In this document: positions 24,206 through 35,650 of the stretch, piece by piece
Position numbering within the stretch: the first letter of the stretch is position 1
Layout: the number at the start of each line of letters is the position of its first letter
Assembly (NCBI GenBank): GCA_963969595.1
Contig: OZ018408.1
Coordinates: 4,833,823 to 4,897,822, forward strand
Source of the DNA: Neckera pumila
Lineage: Eukaryota > Streptophyta > Bryopsida > Hypnales > Neckeraceae
Direction: 5' to 3'
Length of the DNA: 64,000 nt
Translations under genes and position numbers: made by a program
The notes under the pieces: model-generated
What the model saw: the letters and a program-made list of their open reading frames with translations, nothing else
Told to the model about the DNA's origin: nothing
Databases searched by the model: none

Positions 24206-26017
24206 TGCACAATGAAGCTAAGAAGTGAAAGAAAGTTTCCATACCAACAAATCAAGTAGTACTGCTGTCTGCAATCATGGCTTTATCAAGTTGACCATCA
24301 CAAGGGCAGCTGACCTAACTGGATCGTACTCACTATTGTGTAGCACGTCTTAACTTCTAAGTGGTTCAAGGAACACATTGTGTCCTCTAGATTTATACTT
24401 GGCCTTTATTCTCCAAATTTCATAAAGTATTGACCAAATATGTTAACTACAAAATTAAAGATAAAAAAGCCATTGATTTTCTCAAGTTTTTAGAAAACTA
24501 TTGTGACACCCACTACTGAATTGTGAGGCTCAAGTGTGTATTTCTAAAGAAATACGTATATTGCTTCCATAGCATGTGCACTCGTCTGTCCCTTGTGTCC
24601 ACATCTCTCATGACCTGGTACGCCGGTTTGTTGCAGTTACGACTGCTTTGCTGGCACTTGGGCCCACAATAGAGTAGGTTCAAAGTTCAAACTCATTAGA
24701 ATGAAAATGGGGCCTTGGGAGGGCCGTGAGTTCCCTTCATGTTCCCAAGGTCCACTACTTGAGCTCTCATGAATGAAATCTCTGTCACATATGCAGCTGA
24801 CATGGTCGGGAAACGCATGACTGTATAGGCTCTTCCTTTCAGGCGTAGCCACCTGTGAAAAAGCTAGTCCCGCCACACTCCAACCCATTGAACCCATCCT
24901 GGACCCGTTCTGACCCCGTCGGAGTGTCAGACACCTTCAAGGCACTCTGTTCGAGTGTCTCAGTGAAGATTTTATTTGAATTTGTTTAGGGTTCTTGTTG
25001 ATTTATCAAACGATTTGTTCACACCCTATTTCTTCCAATTCTTTCATTTCATAGTAGGAGTTCTGTATGTATCTAGAGATCATCACTTCCAGTTCAAGAT
25101 CCGGTTATTTTAATGAGGCCACAATGCACAATGCACCAAGTCCTTCATCAAAGTAATGACTAACCGTAGAATACAATCCCGAAATTAAGGTGCAATAGAA
25201 TCGGACGATAAAAAGTGCACCCTACAATCCAAAATGCGTATAGGCAATTGTCAAGGGTGAGCAAGTGATGGTGGACATGAAGGAGGACGAAATCTCTCGC
25301 ATAAGAAGTGTTCTTCGATTGAAGATGAGGAGAAAAGTTGAGTACGAACAACTTGTCGGTCCCTTGTTTTGTTGACACACCCTACTTGCGTTCATCGTCA
25401 CAGACTTTGCATATTTGTTTTTGTAGCCGTGAATGACAATATTCTGCACTATGTTCTGCTAGTACATTTGTTCCCGAACTTGACATAGACAACAGACTAC
25501 CTATATCAATTACATTCCACAAATTGAAGCAGAAGCTCAACTAAGGGATGGACGTTGTGAATGGGAAGGTGACTAGCTTATGACACATGGACAATAGAGG
25601 CGCATGCATTACATGAATCTTGATTTCTTGTTTGACGGCGCGCTCCTAGAAAATAGCGGTGCCAACATCCTAGCAATAATAATATCAGGGAAAAATCACA
25701 ATATTTCTAATTTTGTCCATCAATCGTCAACATCGCAGTCTCCTGCATTACTACAAAGGACCTCCAATATGAAGTTGTGCTTTAGAAAAAGTTCTTACTA
25801 AAAACGTCAATGGTTGATCAAGGCACTAATTTGCCACAACTGTGGCCACGTCATGGAAGATAACCATGAAACTCAAAGCAAAACTGGCGCCAACATCGAT
25901 ATTACGCGCGCAAGAATGAAAAATTGGCGCAAACTAGGACAGCTACCCACACCTGTAAGTGCTTCCTGCTTTTGAAAACATGGTAATCAGAGAGAATGCT
26001 GGGCTTGGAAACAAGGC
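24206..26017. other. Intergenic, no supported gene
   Basis: Mixed-composition DNA with short open frames lacking recognisable domains. Part of 24600-24900 has coding-like composition on the - strand but no family was recognised. Confidence 0.4.
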
Positions 26018-26020
26018 TCA

Positions 26021-27294
26021 CACTATAAGAAACTGGTCTTTTTTATGATGTCTGAAAAAACGTCGTTTGATGTCCAAAAAAACATGTTTGAGAGTCAACG
26101 TAGATTTCACCTAAAATTGCGTTACGGAAAACAAGCAAAAAACTTCTGCTATTTTCAAAAACATGCCCAATTTGGCCTTGTTTTTTTTGACATAACACAT
26201 GACATGCTTTTCCAAGGTCCTAAAAGTGTGCCATTTGGCAGACAACTCAGCTCCACGTAAGTGCCACGTGGGCGGACAGTGCCATGTAGGAAAAAAATAT
26301 CATCCGGTTTGTTGTTGAAGTGGACCAAGGGAAAAGTGACATGGATCCGCCAATATCTGACGTGGCATGCCCTGTCAGCATACTTTTATATTGTTTAAAA
26401 TATTTTAATTTTGTTTTTTTAAATGTCAATTTAGACATCTACTTAGACGTCTTGTGAGACATCAATTGCTGCATATTGTACCTATAGGACAAGATCAATA
26501 GAAAAAAATTATTTAAAAAAATAAAAAAACAATCAAAATGATAAAAATTCAACAAAAATTAAATAAAACTTACCATCTATCATCAAGAAATTTTTGATGG
26601 CAAAATGAAGGAATTCATTCATTAAAAGTTAGTGAAAATGAAGGATTAAGAGGTCCTATTTATTTTCATTGTCCGTCCAAGGTGTGACAAAAGATATGGG
26701 AGAACTAAAATATGGGAACTTAACCATTGTAAGTTTTGACATTGTTTTAGGCGTCTAGACGTTGTTTCAGACATGTAGATGTTCTTTCAGACATCTGGAG
26801 CATGTTATTTCAGACATTTTACATTAAACACAACTCTTGCTTTACATATCCCACGTGGATTGTTTCACTTCCTACCACCCCATAGTATAAAGACCATCTC
26901 TTTTCATCCATGGTGCACATCCATCCATTATCCTATTTTTGCAAAGTATACCATGTGGCTGCCCTTCCCCTAAATTTTTTAATATGGTCAACATTTTATC
27001 ATTGGCTGTAGTAATTTTTACAAATTTATCCATAAACAAAATGGACCTATTTGCTGACTTGGCAGTCTATGTTTTTTTGGACGTCCCAAACATCAGCATA
27101 ATTTCAATCATGTCAAATACAACGTCGACGTCAATAATAACACCAACTTAGATTTATAGTAAAAAGCCAATGTTCTCTGCATCGTCCACCTTAATTTACC
27201 TTGTCGGGTCAAATGTCCTTTGAAATCTTCATGTTTAATCAGACATTGCGCATTAGAGGTAAAACATCACCAAAAACATGGTTTTCTTATAGTG
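26021..27294. mobile_element. Non-autonomous CACTA-type element (1,274 bp), TSD TCA
   Basis: The termini CACTATAAGAAACTGG and GGTTTTCTTATAGTG are inverted. A perfect 3-bp duplication, TCA, lies at 26018-26020 and 27295-27297. The interior repeats motifs around AGACGTC and CAGACATCT (26440-26460 and 26750-26800), typical of subterminal repeats. No transposase is encoded. The termini match the 270-bp element at 9354, so both probably use the same transposase. Confidence 0.8.
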
Positions 27295-27297
27295 TCA

Positions 27298-29334
27298 AAC
27301 AGCCCTCCTAAGACCCCATTTTCTTTCTAATGCCCTTATTTGGCCTTCCTTTAGATTCTCTTGTGCTAAATCAAACAATACTTTGGGATTTGTTAGGATT
27401 TTGGATTTAGAGAGCAACTGAATGGAGGAGAAGGTAGGGATTGGGTAGTTCTGCTTTGCCCTCCATAATGCGGCAACAACACATTCTTTAGAATGCGCGA
27501 GACCAAGAAGCAAATAGGGAACGGTGTTGTCACAATCCATGAACCCTTTGATTACATTGGCAAATCGGGGTCATGCCTTTGCAAACTACAGAATTACCTA
27601 TACCCCCGCTAATATGTAAGTAATACCTCCTTCTACTTTGTTAGTAAAACCGTTGTTGTGTTCCTAATTTAGGGTTGATGTCGTCTATTTGAAGATCAGC
27701 TATTTACTTTACATATGGACTTGAAACAAATTGAGAATCCCAACCCTAACCTCTAAAGTCTGAAGCCTCTAAAATTCAAACCTGATTAGCAATATATATT
27801 AGACTGAGCAAATACAAAAGCACCGTGATTATCCACTCTTTGAGTTTTGACTATGTTTGCACTAGTTCTCATTTAGTAGTTGGGTTTCAAGTCTGAGTAG
27901 ATGTTCATGTGTGTGCATGTAAAGTGAAATGACAAGAAAGTACTGAATCGGCTGACCTTTTGGTGGATTCATCTTATAAAATGTGGCGGATGCCAGATCC
28001 TTATCTATCATACAGCCAGTCTTTATAGTCTTTGTTATTGTTTAAGTGTTTGATGATTTCTTATGCTTCTAATTGGCTTAGGATTTGATTTTTGGTTGTT
28101 GAAAAGCTTTCAAGGGTTGAGCACTACAGACCAAAGACTTATAGACAATGTTCAACATTTCTTTTGTAAGCAATCACTTGATACACTGTAGTTTTAGGGC
28201 TGGACATGGGTTTGCTTTGTTTTTTTTCGACCACCATGCGAGAAAATTTGCAGTGTTGTAAGTTCTAACACTGATATGGAGGATGAAGTTTCTTCAAGGA
28301 CTAGGTCTAGATTTGCTTGTTGATGGCGCAATGTATAGAACTAACATAGTTGCTTTTAGTCCTGTCTAAATTCCCAAATCTGTTTGGAAATAGCTATCCC
28401 AAAATCTGGAAGTTGTGTAGTACAAAGCGTTAGCTTGGACATTGGGAGGTTTGAGATTGTTTGCAGCTATTGCTGGTTTGACTTCCTGGAGCAAGAAAGC
28501 TTCAAGAATAAACACTTGCACAAGTGCTATGGTGTCCATTGTGCATCACATAGAAGCCAATGGTGCTAACATTTGTTTTTTGTTTGTCATTTGCAGAGTT
28601 TGGGATTTAGAGTTCCACCAAGTTCACATTTTATAACTAGGAGGACAACTTTACTTAACGTCTGCAAAAAAAAAAGAACAGCTTCATTGCTTCTTCGGCC
28701 ATTATTTAGACAATCGACACCCTCTCTCAGGTTTTGGAATCCTTCTTCATTTACTGCCTAAAAAATCCATTATAAACTTCCGTCATTTTAGTAGGCCCTT
28801 CAATGATTTTGATATTCAAGTCTTAGATATGCAAGCTGCTAACACCAACACACTTATAGAATCCACAGGTATATGACGTGGACTGTTTGTCATCCGCATT
28901 CCAAAAAGTATTGGAGGAGCTTGCTCTAGTTTGTAATTTAGTAAGCTGTTGTTTAGGGTGTTGCAAGGCGCTCAACACCCTCTCAATGCAATAGGATGGT
29001 TGTTATTGCTTTGAATCCGCAATAGGTGAATTAAAATGTACGATGTTGTTGAGGGGGTCAAGAAGGTGGCAAGTGGTTGAATGACGGATTGGAAGATGGA
29101 CTAGTTATCCAATTCAACTGAAAAAGGAAGGATTGGTAGAATAATAAAGAAGTAGGATGTAACCAGTTGTGCAAGTTTTTTGGAAGGAGAGGATGACCAG
29201 ATTGGCAATGAACATTGTGGAGTACTTTGTCCTATTTCCTATTCTTACATGAATAAGGGTCGTTGTCTAGCAGTGCGAAGCAAGTGGGGTACTTTGAATA
29301 CAGTATAGGTATGCAATATAGGTATGCAAACCCC
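27298..29334. other. Intergenic, possible unrecognised gene fragments
   Basis: Coding-like pieces occur on the - strand at 27540-27295 (ending REERKWG-like residues, 81 codons) and on the + strand around 28440-28760. No family or splice-consistent model could be built, so no gene is called. Confidence 0.35.
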
Positions 29335-29547
29335 AAAATCAAGGAGCCTCAAGCTTCAAAATATTTTCAAAATTAATAACATGTTCAATGCAACCAAAAA
29401 GTGTGCAGCTTGGTATTTAACTTCAGCAAGCATTCAAAAAATATATATATTTAAAAAAAGATAATAAACCATTTACATGCAAGGCTGTGTATATTGCATA
29501 TAGGCAATGTACATATGTATTGATAGACACCCAAAACCACTTAGGGG
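29335..29547. mobile_element. TTAA family 2, truncated copy
   Basis: The right end CCAAAACCACTTAGGGG is followed by TTAA (29548-29551). Read on the - strand it matches the left 190-200 bp of the element at 11096 (ACCTTGCATGTAAATGG equivalent present). The other end is missing. Confidence 0.6.
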
Positions 29548-29551
29548 TTAA

Positions 29552-31217
29552 AATTGGCCAAGGTGATGTCACATATTTTCTTCACTTGATTTCCAAAGGA
29601 TGCCCTACCATGTTTCGCATATTCATCCACAATTGACAAAGATATTGTCAGACTGCTTTATAACATTGGATAATTGCATTTGGTCAAACACAAAAGGCTT
29701 AAAATCCTAGAACAATGTAGAGCTCAAATTTGCACATTTTGCTCTAGGTTCTGCTGGGGGAGTGTGTTTATCTCTAATTCTTGATATTGCATCTATGCGT
29801 GATTCAATGTATCCATATCTTCTTGCTTCAATATGGCATTGAGTATTTGGGTTAAAAATCAATACATCTTGTACATAAATTTAGCAATTTTGAGCATCGA
29901 AACCGTAAACTTGAGATGGCCTTGGTTAAGGTATCCCATTTGGGGAACTATGGAGCCAACGCTAGTTTTGGTGCGGACTATACACCGACAGGCTTTGAGA
30001 TAGAATTTGCAAGAGGAGGAGAAATTTCTTCAAACACTCAATGAGCGTCTTCATTTGTTGTTGTTATCCTATCTCACGCTGCCAAAAACTTTGTACAATC
30101 AAACTTCTCTTTTGTCGTATACCAATACTTGGCGGATGTGTTCTGAGCCGCCCATGCCATCTAATTTAACAAAAAATGACCAAAAACCTCAAAAGCTCAA
30201 AAACAGCAAAATGTCACTTATTTAGAATGCAAATTTCTGTCTGTCTAATAAAGTCAAAAGGCCTTATTCGTTAAAATGAAACAATTTGCACATTTTGAGA
30301 CTTCAACCCTAAACTTATTATAGTGATTTATCGTCAAGTCGACGATAAAATGAGACTACAACTCCTTTGGGCGATCAAAGGTTTTTATATATATTAATGT
30401 ATTATAGTTTATACAAAGATAAAAGCAAAAATTAAAAAAATTAAAAAACAATTAATGACCAGGTTGTTTAATCATGAAGTTGTTGGAAGTAAAACTAAAA
30501 TTTTTCCATAGTTTATTCCAAATACTAAAAATGCATGTGATGATTAAAATTATGTAAGAGTAAAAATTAAGATACAGTGATATAAACAATAGTAACATCA
30601 AAGAGGTATATGCTCGGAGAGACCACTGTCGGTTTTTTAGAAAACTATGTGAGTTAAAAGATAGGGTCCATTTAATTCAAAGTAGAAAATTTTATATAAT
30701 ATGTAAGGCTATTATAGGGTCTATGAAATGCTACATACTCGATTATATATTAATTAGGATATAGAAAATATCAAGTAGTAGGAATTTTATTAATAAATTA
30801 GCCTTAATAAATAGAGGTCGTGCAAATTTTTTATACAACAATGACTGTAGATGTGGATAGATAATTTCATGTAGATGATAAAGTGGACATAGTCAAGAAA
30901 ATCTACAATGAAGGGTGGTTGATTGAAATTGTGCCATGGTACTAGTAGTATATATATCAAAAAACTAAGTGTAAACCAATGAGGCACTGACCATAAGTGG
31001 CAAAAAATGTCACATTGCACAAATAGGGAGGTTTACCTAATAACAAGTTTTAGTTAGTTCAACAAACTAATAATTGTACAACATGAGGATAGAATTTATA
31101 GTTTGTTTAATTTCATTCTTTGAAGCCACAAATGTTAAATATACTCATATCAAATGGGATGTTTACGAGATAGTTTCAATGGGGAGTTTGAAGCGTTCAA
31201 CGGGTAACTTATTACTA
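29552..31217. other. AT-rich intergenic DNA
   Basis: A 42-codon coding-like stretch on + at 29916-30041 was not recognised. Otherwise nothing is identified. Confidence 0.4.
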
Positions 31218-31610
31218 GCCCCTAAAAGCTGGAGGATATTTTGGAAGAAGAAAAATCCTAAACTACCCATTTTTGATGCATTGTCCAAAATTAAAAATGA
31301 ATTAATTTTTTTCAGTTTCAACTATACAAAAGTGTATGAAATAAGTAAGGCAATGTGTGGAAAAAATTACATCCCATTTGACCACATAGATTGAAAGATT
31401 ATAACGTTAGAAGTGGGAAAAAAACTTTTTTTATTCCTGCAAAATACAACCAACAAACTTAGAGCCCTCCTAGAGTAAAAATTAAAGACAAATATTTGGA
31501 ATACAATAGGTGGGAAATTCTTAAGAACTTTGACTTCACATATTGCAAGATAATAGGGCTTGAAGTAGAAGATGTTTACTGTTGAAGCCATTCCAGTATA
31601 GCTAATAAAA
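31218..31610. mobile_element. Degenerate TTAA family 1 copy (left half)
   Basis: AGCCCCTAAAAGC is followed by blocks matching the left half of family 1, such as GTGTGGAAAAAATT and ACATAGATTGAAAGATTATA. It is diverged and lacks a clear right end. The DNA from here to 32600 is AT-rich without genes. Confidence 0.45.
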
Positions 31611-32229
31611 TTTGACTCCTCTTAGTTTATGATTTGAAAATTAAACTTTTTTGGAATAATTGTATTCTATATTTTATTGATCACATACATGCCAAATTTC
31701 AAAAGTTGACAAACATTTTGCAAAAGGTGCCCAAAAGATGTCCAAATTGCACACGCTGCCAAAAAAATTCAAGGCAACATAACCAATCCAAATTGACTTC
31801 TTAGATTCTACCTGGATTTTCAATTGTTTAGTCAACGGACAATTGGTCTTCAAGGATTAAAAAATACCACTTGGTCAATTGGACACTTAAATTTTTAATG
31901 TAAGATAGCCCCACTTAAAAAATCGTATGAATGAATTTACAAAAAAACATAAGGCATTGGAATATACACCTTGTAGCTTTTTGTGTAAAAATATGTTCAT
32001 CTTAAATATAATAATTAAGGTAAATAGCCCCACATCAAATACTCTCCTAACTTAGGTGTATACCTTAAATTACAAGGAGTGATCTCCCTGAGGGTATATG
32101 TCTTATGCAAGTCTTAAAAGTAGTCCTCAATATTTTTTTGTTCCTATCAAAATTGTTATATTCAAATTGTCAATATGTAATATATGTGCAATGATAGGAC
32201 TAGAGTAGGATTAAAGTAAGTATGATTGT

Positions 32230-32275
32230 TCTCATGGTTTGTGGTGTGTGGTGTGTGGTGTGGTGTGGGGGGGGA
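32230..32275. repeat. GTGGTGTGTGGTG-type microsatellite
   Basis: Readable GTGTGGT units ending in a run of G. Confidence 0.85.
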
Positions 32276-32944
32276 GATAAAAAGATCTGATAACAAAAAA
32301 TGTTTTATTAGGCACCTTAATCCTTAAATATTTATGTGTCCAGAATTGGCAAATATTCATAAAATTGCCCTAGAGAAAGGGCTATTATTTAAATTTCATT
32401 CATTTTTAAAATTTGTAACCTTATGATATTATTTTTGACTAGTATTATGATCACATATAAAAACTTGGGGTTTTTAAGAAAATGTGTGAGAATAAATCTT
32501 GCAAAGTGAATACATTTTTTTTTCCAAGATTCTCGACACTGGCCTTCCAAAGTTCTTCTAACTTCAAGAAGATCCAAAAATTCATAGTTCAGCTGGATCT
32601 GACTGTATTGTACTCTACAATAGAGTCTCATTCATTTAAAAATTGACTTTGTGACCATCAAAAATGAAATTTTATTTTTTTGTACTTAATGTGAAACTGA
32701 GTAAAAATTTTGGTTTTGCAAAATTATCATAGATATTTTATGCGATCCCAATCAAGCATACTAAATTTCAGTTTAAAAAAAGCAAATCTCTATTTTTGGT
32801 GAATTTTTCCTTTTATTTCATGATTTTACATGAAAAATCATTGAAAAACATTGGTAATGATTTTTTTAAATTTATTTACAAAGATATGTAGGAAATATCC
32901 ACGTGCACATATTCCTTCAACAAGCATCTTCAAAAAAAATTTCC

Positions 32945-33281
32945 ATTAGATGTTATTTGGGACAGTAAAGGGTTGTTTCAGATCCATTCTCCAATCTGTT
33001 CCCAATGCAGAGAAAGAATGTCGAGCTATTGTCAGAATCCTAATTCCCAAAAAAAAAAAAAAAAAAAAGACGCTTCTGAAATAAATTTTAAATTAAAAAA
33101 AAAAAAAAAGCTCTTTTAAATTTTAAATAAAAAGTTTTAAAAAAAAAATTTAATTTTAAAAAGAAAAGTGACGTGGCCAAAGTTCGGCCATGTCACATTG
33201 CTACACTACTGTGGCGTAGCGCAGCGTGTTCTTTGCAGTTGGAAACTCTCACCCCTTTGGGAGGGCTAAATCCCCTCTAAT
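32945..33281. mobile_element. Non-autonomous element, family 4, diverged copy
   Basis: Its ends resemble ATTAGAGGAAATTTCAGCCC and the inverse, seen best in the copies at 61944 and 63289. The right end here is GGGCTAAATCCCCTCTAAT. The interior has poly-A tracts. Superfamily unknown. Confidence 0.45.
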
Positions 33282-33417
33282 TATTTTTTTTTATAGAGAT
33301 CTTAATACAGGCAAGATAATGCCCTAATTTTTGAAAATAGATTTAATTTTCTTTAATGAAATTAAATTTTTGCAAACAAATTGTACCATCATGCTCAAAT
33401 GTACAAAATCTAATTAA

Positions 33418-35249
33418 CCCCAAAAGACCCCAAGGCCTTTTTTCTGCCAAAAAACACTCAAAACTGCCATTTTTATAGCAAAGAGTAAACAAAATTAAAA
33501 AAGATGTTTTTTTTGCACATCTAACCATAGGATCTTACATCTAACTAGTATGAAAATGTGTGGAAAAAATTTCAAAATATTTGACTGCACAGATTGCAAG
33601 ATATCTGTGTTTAAAGTGAAAAAAACAAGTTTTTCAGCACTTTGCATTATTAGATTTTTTTACTTTGAAAATTTTTAATTTAAATGTTTTGCACTACAAA
33701 GTTTTGAGCTTTAGAACTTTATTGTGGAGAACTGAGTTCAGAGTCTAGGAAAAAAAAGAAACTACAAAAAACTTAATTTTCATTATTAAAAAAATTGTTA
33801 AGTAGAAGTAGGTACGAGATAGAGGGAAAATCTAAAATATCATTATCTTTTGTATGGAATTAGAAAGCACTAATTCCAATGGTGAGATTGTTCTAGCTAA
33901 AAAACGGAACCTTGTATACCTTCTTTTTTTAAAAATTAAAAAAATAGCATTTTAACCACTAAAGCCCATTGTCCCTTTGGGGGACAAATGTGTTTTTGGG
34001 CAGGTACCTACGGGCTGAAATTTTGTTGTGATTCTTTGAAACTTTTTGAGAAGGTGAAGAATTGAGAGAGGTATGTGGCGGAAAAAAAAATTTGAAATCG
34101 AACCTTCGAGCAAGAAGTTATGCCGTTTCCTGGAATGCGTGGGAGGGAGGGCAGCAAAAAAAATTTGCAAAATTTTGAATTTTTTTTCTTAAATATTTTT
34201 TTTCTCATAGATTATATTTTTGTCTATCTGGAAAGCTTTGATTCATTTCAGTTGGATTTGTTATGAGGAAGTTATAGACATTCTTGTTTTTTGGGAAGTT
34301 AGAGCATCTTCTTGAAAAAACAAACTTGTAGGATTCATTTCGGAATGCAATTTTTGTAATTTTTCAATTCTTTTTTTTTTAATGATTTAGTTTACTTGCT
34401 AGAGCAATCTCACCATTGGAATTAGTGCATTTTAATTCCATAAAAAATATATGAATATTTTAGATTTTCTTTCTATCTCGTACCTACTTCTACTTAACAA
34501 TTTTTTAAAGAATGATAAATAAGTTTAAAATTTATTTATTTTTCCTAGATTCTCCACTCAGTTCTCTACTATAAAGATTTAAAGCTCAAAACGCTGTAGT
34601 GCAAAAATTTTAAGTTAAAATGTTTAAAGTCAAAAAATCTGGTCCCGCAATGTGCTGAAAATCTTGTTTTTTCCACTTTAAACTCAGATACCATGCAATC
34701 TGTTCGGTCAAAAATTCTAAAATTTTTTCCATACATTCTCATACTAGTTAGATGTATGATCCTACGATTAGATGTGCAAAAAAAAACATTTTTAATTTTT
34801 TTTCACCCTTTGCTAAAAAAATGGCAGTTTTGGGTGTTTTTTGGTAGAAAAAAGGCCTTGGGCCTTTAGGGGTTAAAATGAATTCTACAATTTATTTTTT
34901 TCAAAAAGATCCTCTAAGTGCTCCAAAAACAAGATTGTCCATAATTTTCTTATAACAAATCCAAATGAAATGAATCAAAGCTTTTCAAATTGACAAAAAT
35001 ATAATCTACAAGAAAAAAAAAAAAATTAATTTTGCAAATTTTTTCGCTGCCCTCTGAACGTTGTTTTGAGCTTATTTGGATGTAACTTTGTTTCCCAGGC
35101 ACCAATTGAAAAAAAATTATATTTCCTCAAAGCTTAGTATTTTTTCTATCTTTCCAAAAAATTTCAGAAAATCACAACAAAATTTCAACCCGTAAGTACC
35201 TGCCTAAAATCCCATTTGTCCTCCGAAAGGGACAATGGGCTTTTAGGAA
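33418..35249. mobile_element. TTAA-flanked element, family 1, copy F, split by another copy
   Basis: TTAA at 33414-33417 precedes CCCCAAAAGACCCCAAGGCC. The right end CCGAAAGGGACAATGGGC is followed within 13 bp by TTAA at 35250-35253. The two halves (33418-33951 and 34877-35249) join to a normal family 1 body once the inserted copy at 33956-34872 is removed. Non-coding. Confidence 0.75.
33956..34872. mobile_element. TTAA-flanked element, family 1, copy A (917 bp)
   Basis: It is flanked by TTAA at 33952-33955 and 34873-34876. The left end is CCACTAAAGCCCATTGTCCC and the right end GGCCTTGGGCCTTTAGGGG. It lies in reverse orientation relative to the copy it interrupts. Its length is identical to the copy at 41935-42851. 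No ORF with recognisable domains, so a transposase must come from elsewhere. Confidence 0.8.
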
Positions 35250-35650
35250 TTAAGGTGTAAGGATATCTATTATACAAAGTTTGGTCACATCAATGCCTCA
35301 CATACAAAGTCTAAATTCTTCCTAGATTATATTTTTGTTACTTAATGGGGTGTTTTATGATATAAAGAATATGCATATAGATGTTTCCTATATATCTATG
35401 CAATCACATTGAAAAAATTCATCACCAATTGTTTTAAATAAAATATTATATAAGGCCATACAAATTGACTTTAAAATTTTTATAAAAAATCAAATTTTGC
35501 TGTTTTGAAATTAAAATTTGGTGTACTTGATTAGGATTGCATAAGAATTGAGCATTAATTATGCAAGACAAAAAATATTGACTTTGTTCAATATTATGCA
35601 AGATATTCAAATGGTACAAAAAGGCAAGTCATAAATGAATGAGACCCTAT

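Larger units (their letters stand above)
32600..35650. repeat. Large inverted repeat, arms about 330 bp, hosting nested elements
   Basis: The sequence at 32600-32930 recurs inverted at about 35290-35650. Shared blocks are AGRGTCTCATTCATTTA, GCGATCCCAATCAAG (TGCAATCCTAATCAAG on the other arm) and GATATGTAGGAAATATCC. A third partial copy lies at 44315-44440. Between the arms sit the family 4 element and the nested TTAA elements, so it may be an older transposon whose interior was filled by later insertions. Confidence 0.5.

Noticed and set aside
24637..24897. 86-codon - strand frame with coding-like composition
   Set aside because: No family recognised, no flanking exons with consistent phases.
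25820..25990. ICHNCGHVMEDNHE, reminiscent of a zinc knuckle of a gag protein
   Set aside because: Only two cysteines in usable spacing, no adjacent gag or pol similarity.
27295..27540. 81-codon - strand frame ending at the CACTA element's TCA
   Set aside because: The stop coincides with the target duplication by chance; no homologous family recognised. Kept only as a possible gene scrap.
28384..28761. Possible exons on the + strand with an AG acceptor at about 28600
   Set aside because: No recognisable protein and no complete model; stops interrupt the frames.
29916..30041. 42-codon coding-like stretch with GNYGANASFGADYTPTGFE
   Set aside because: Too short, ends in TGA, not recognised.
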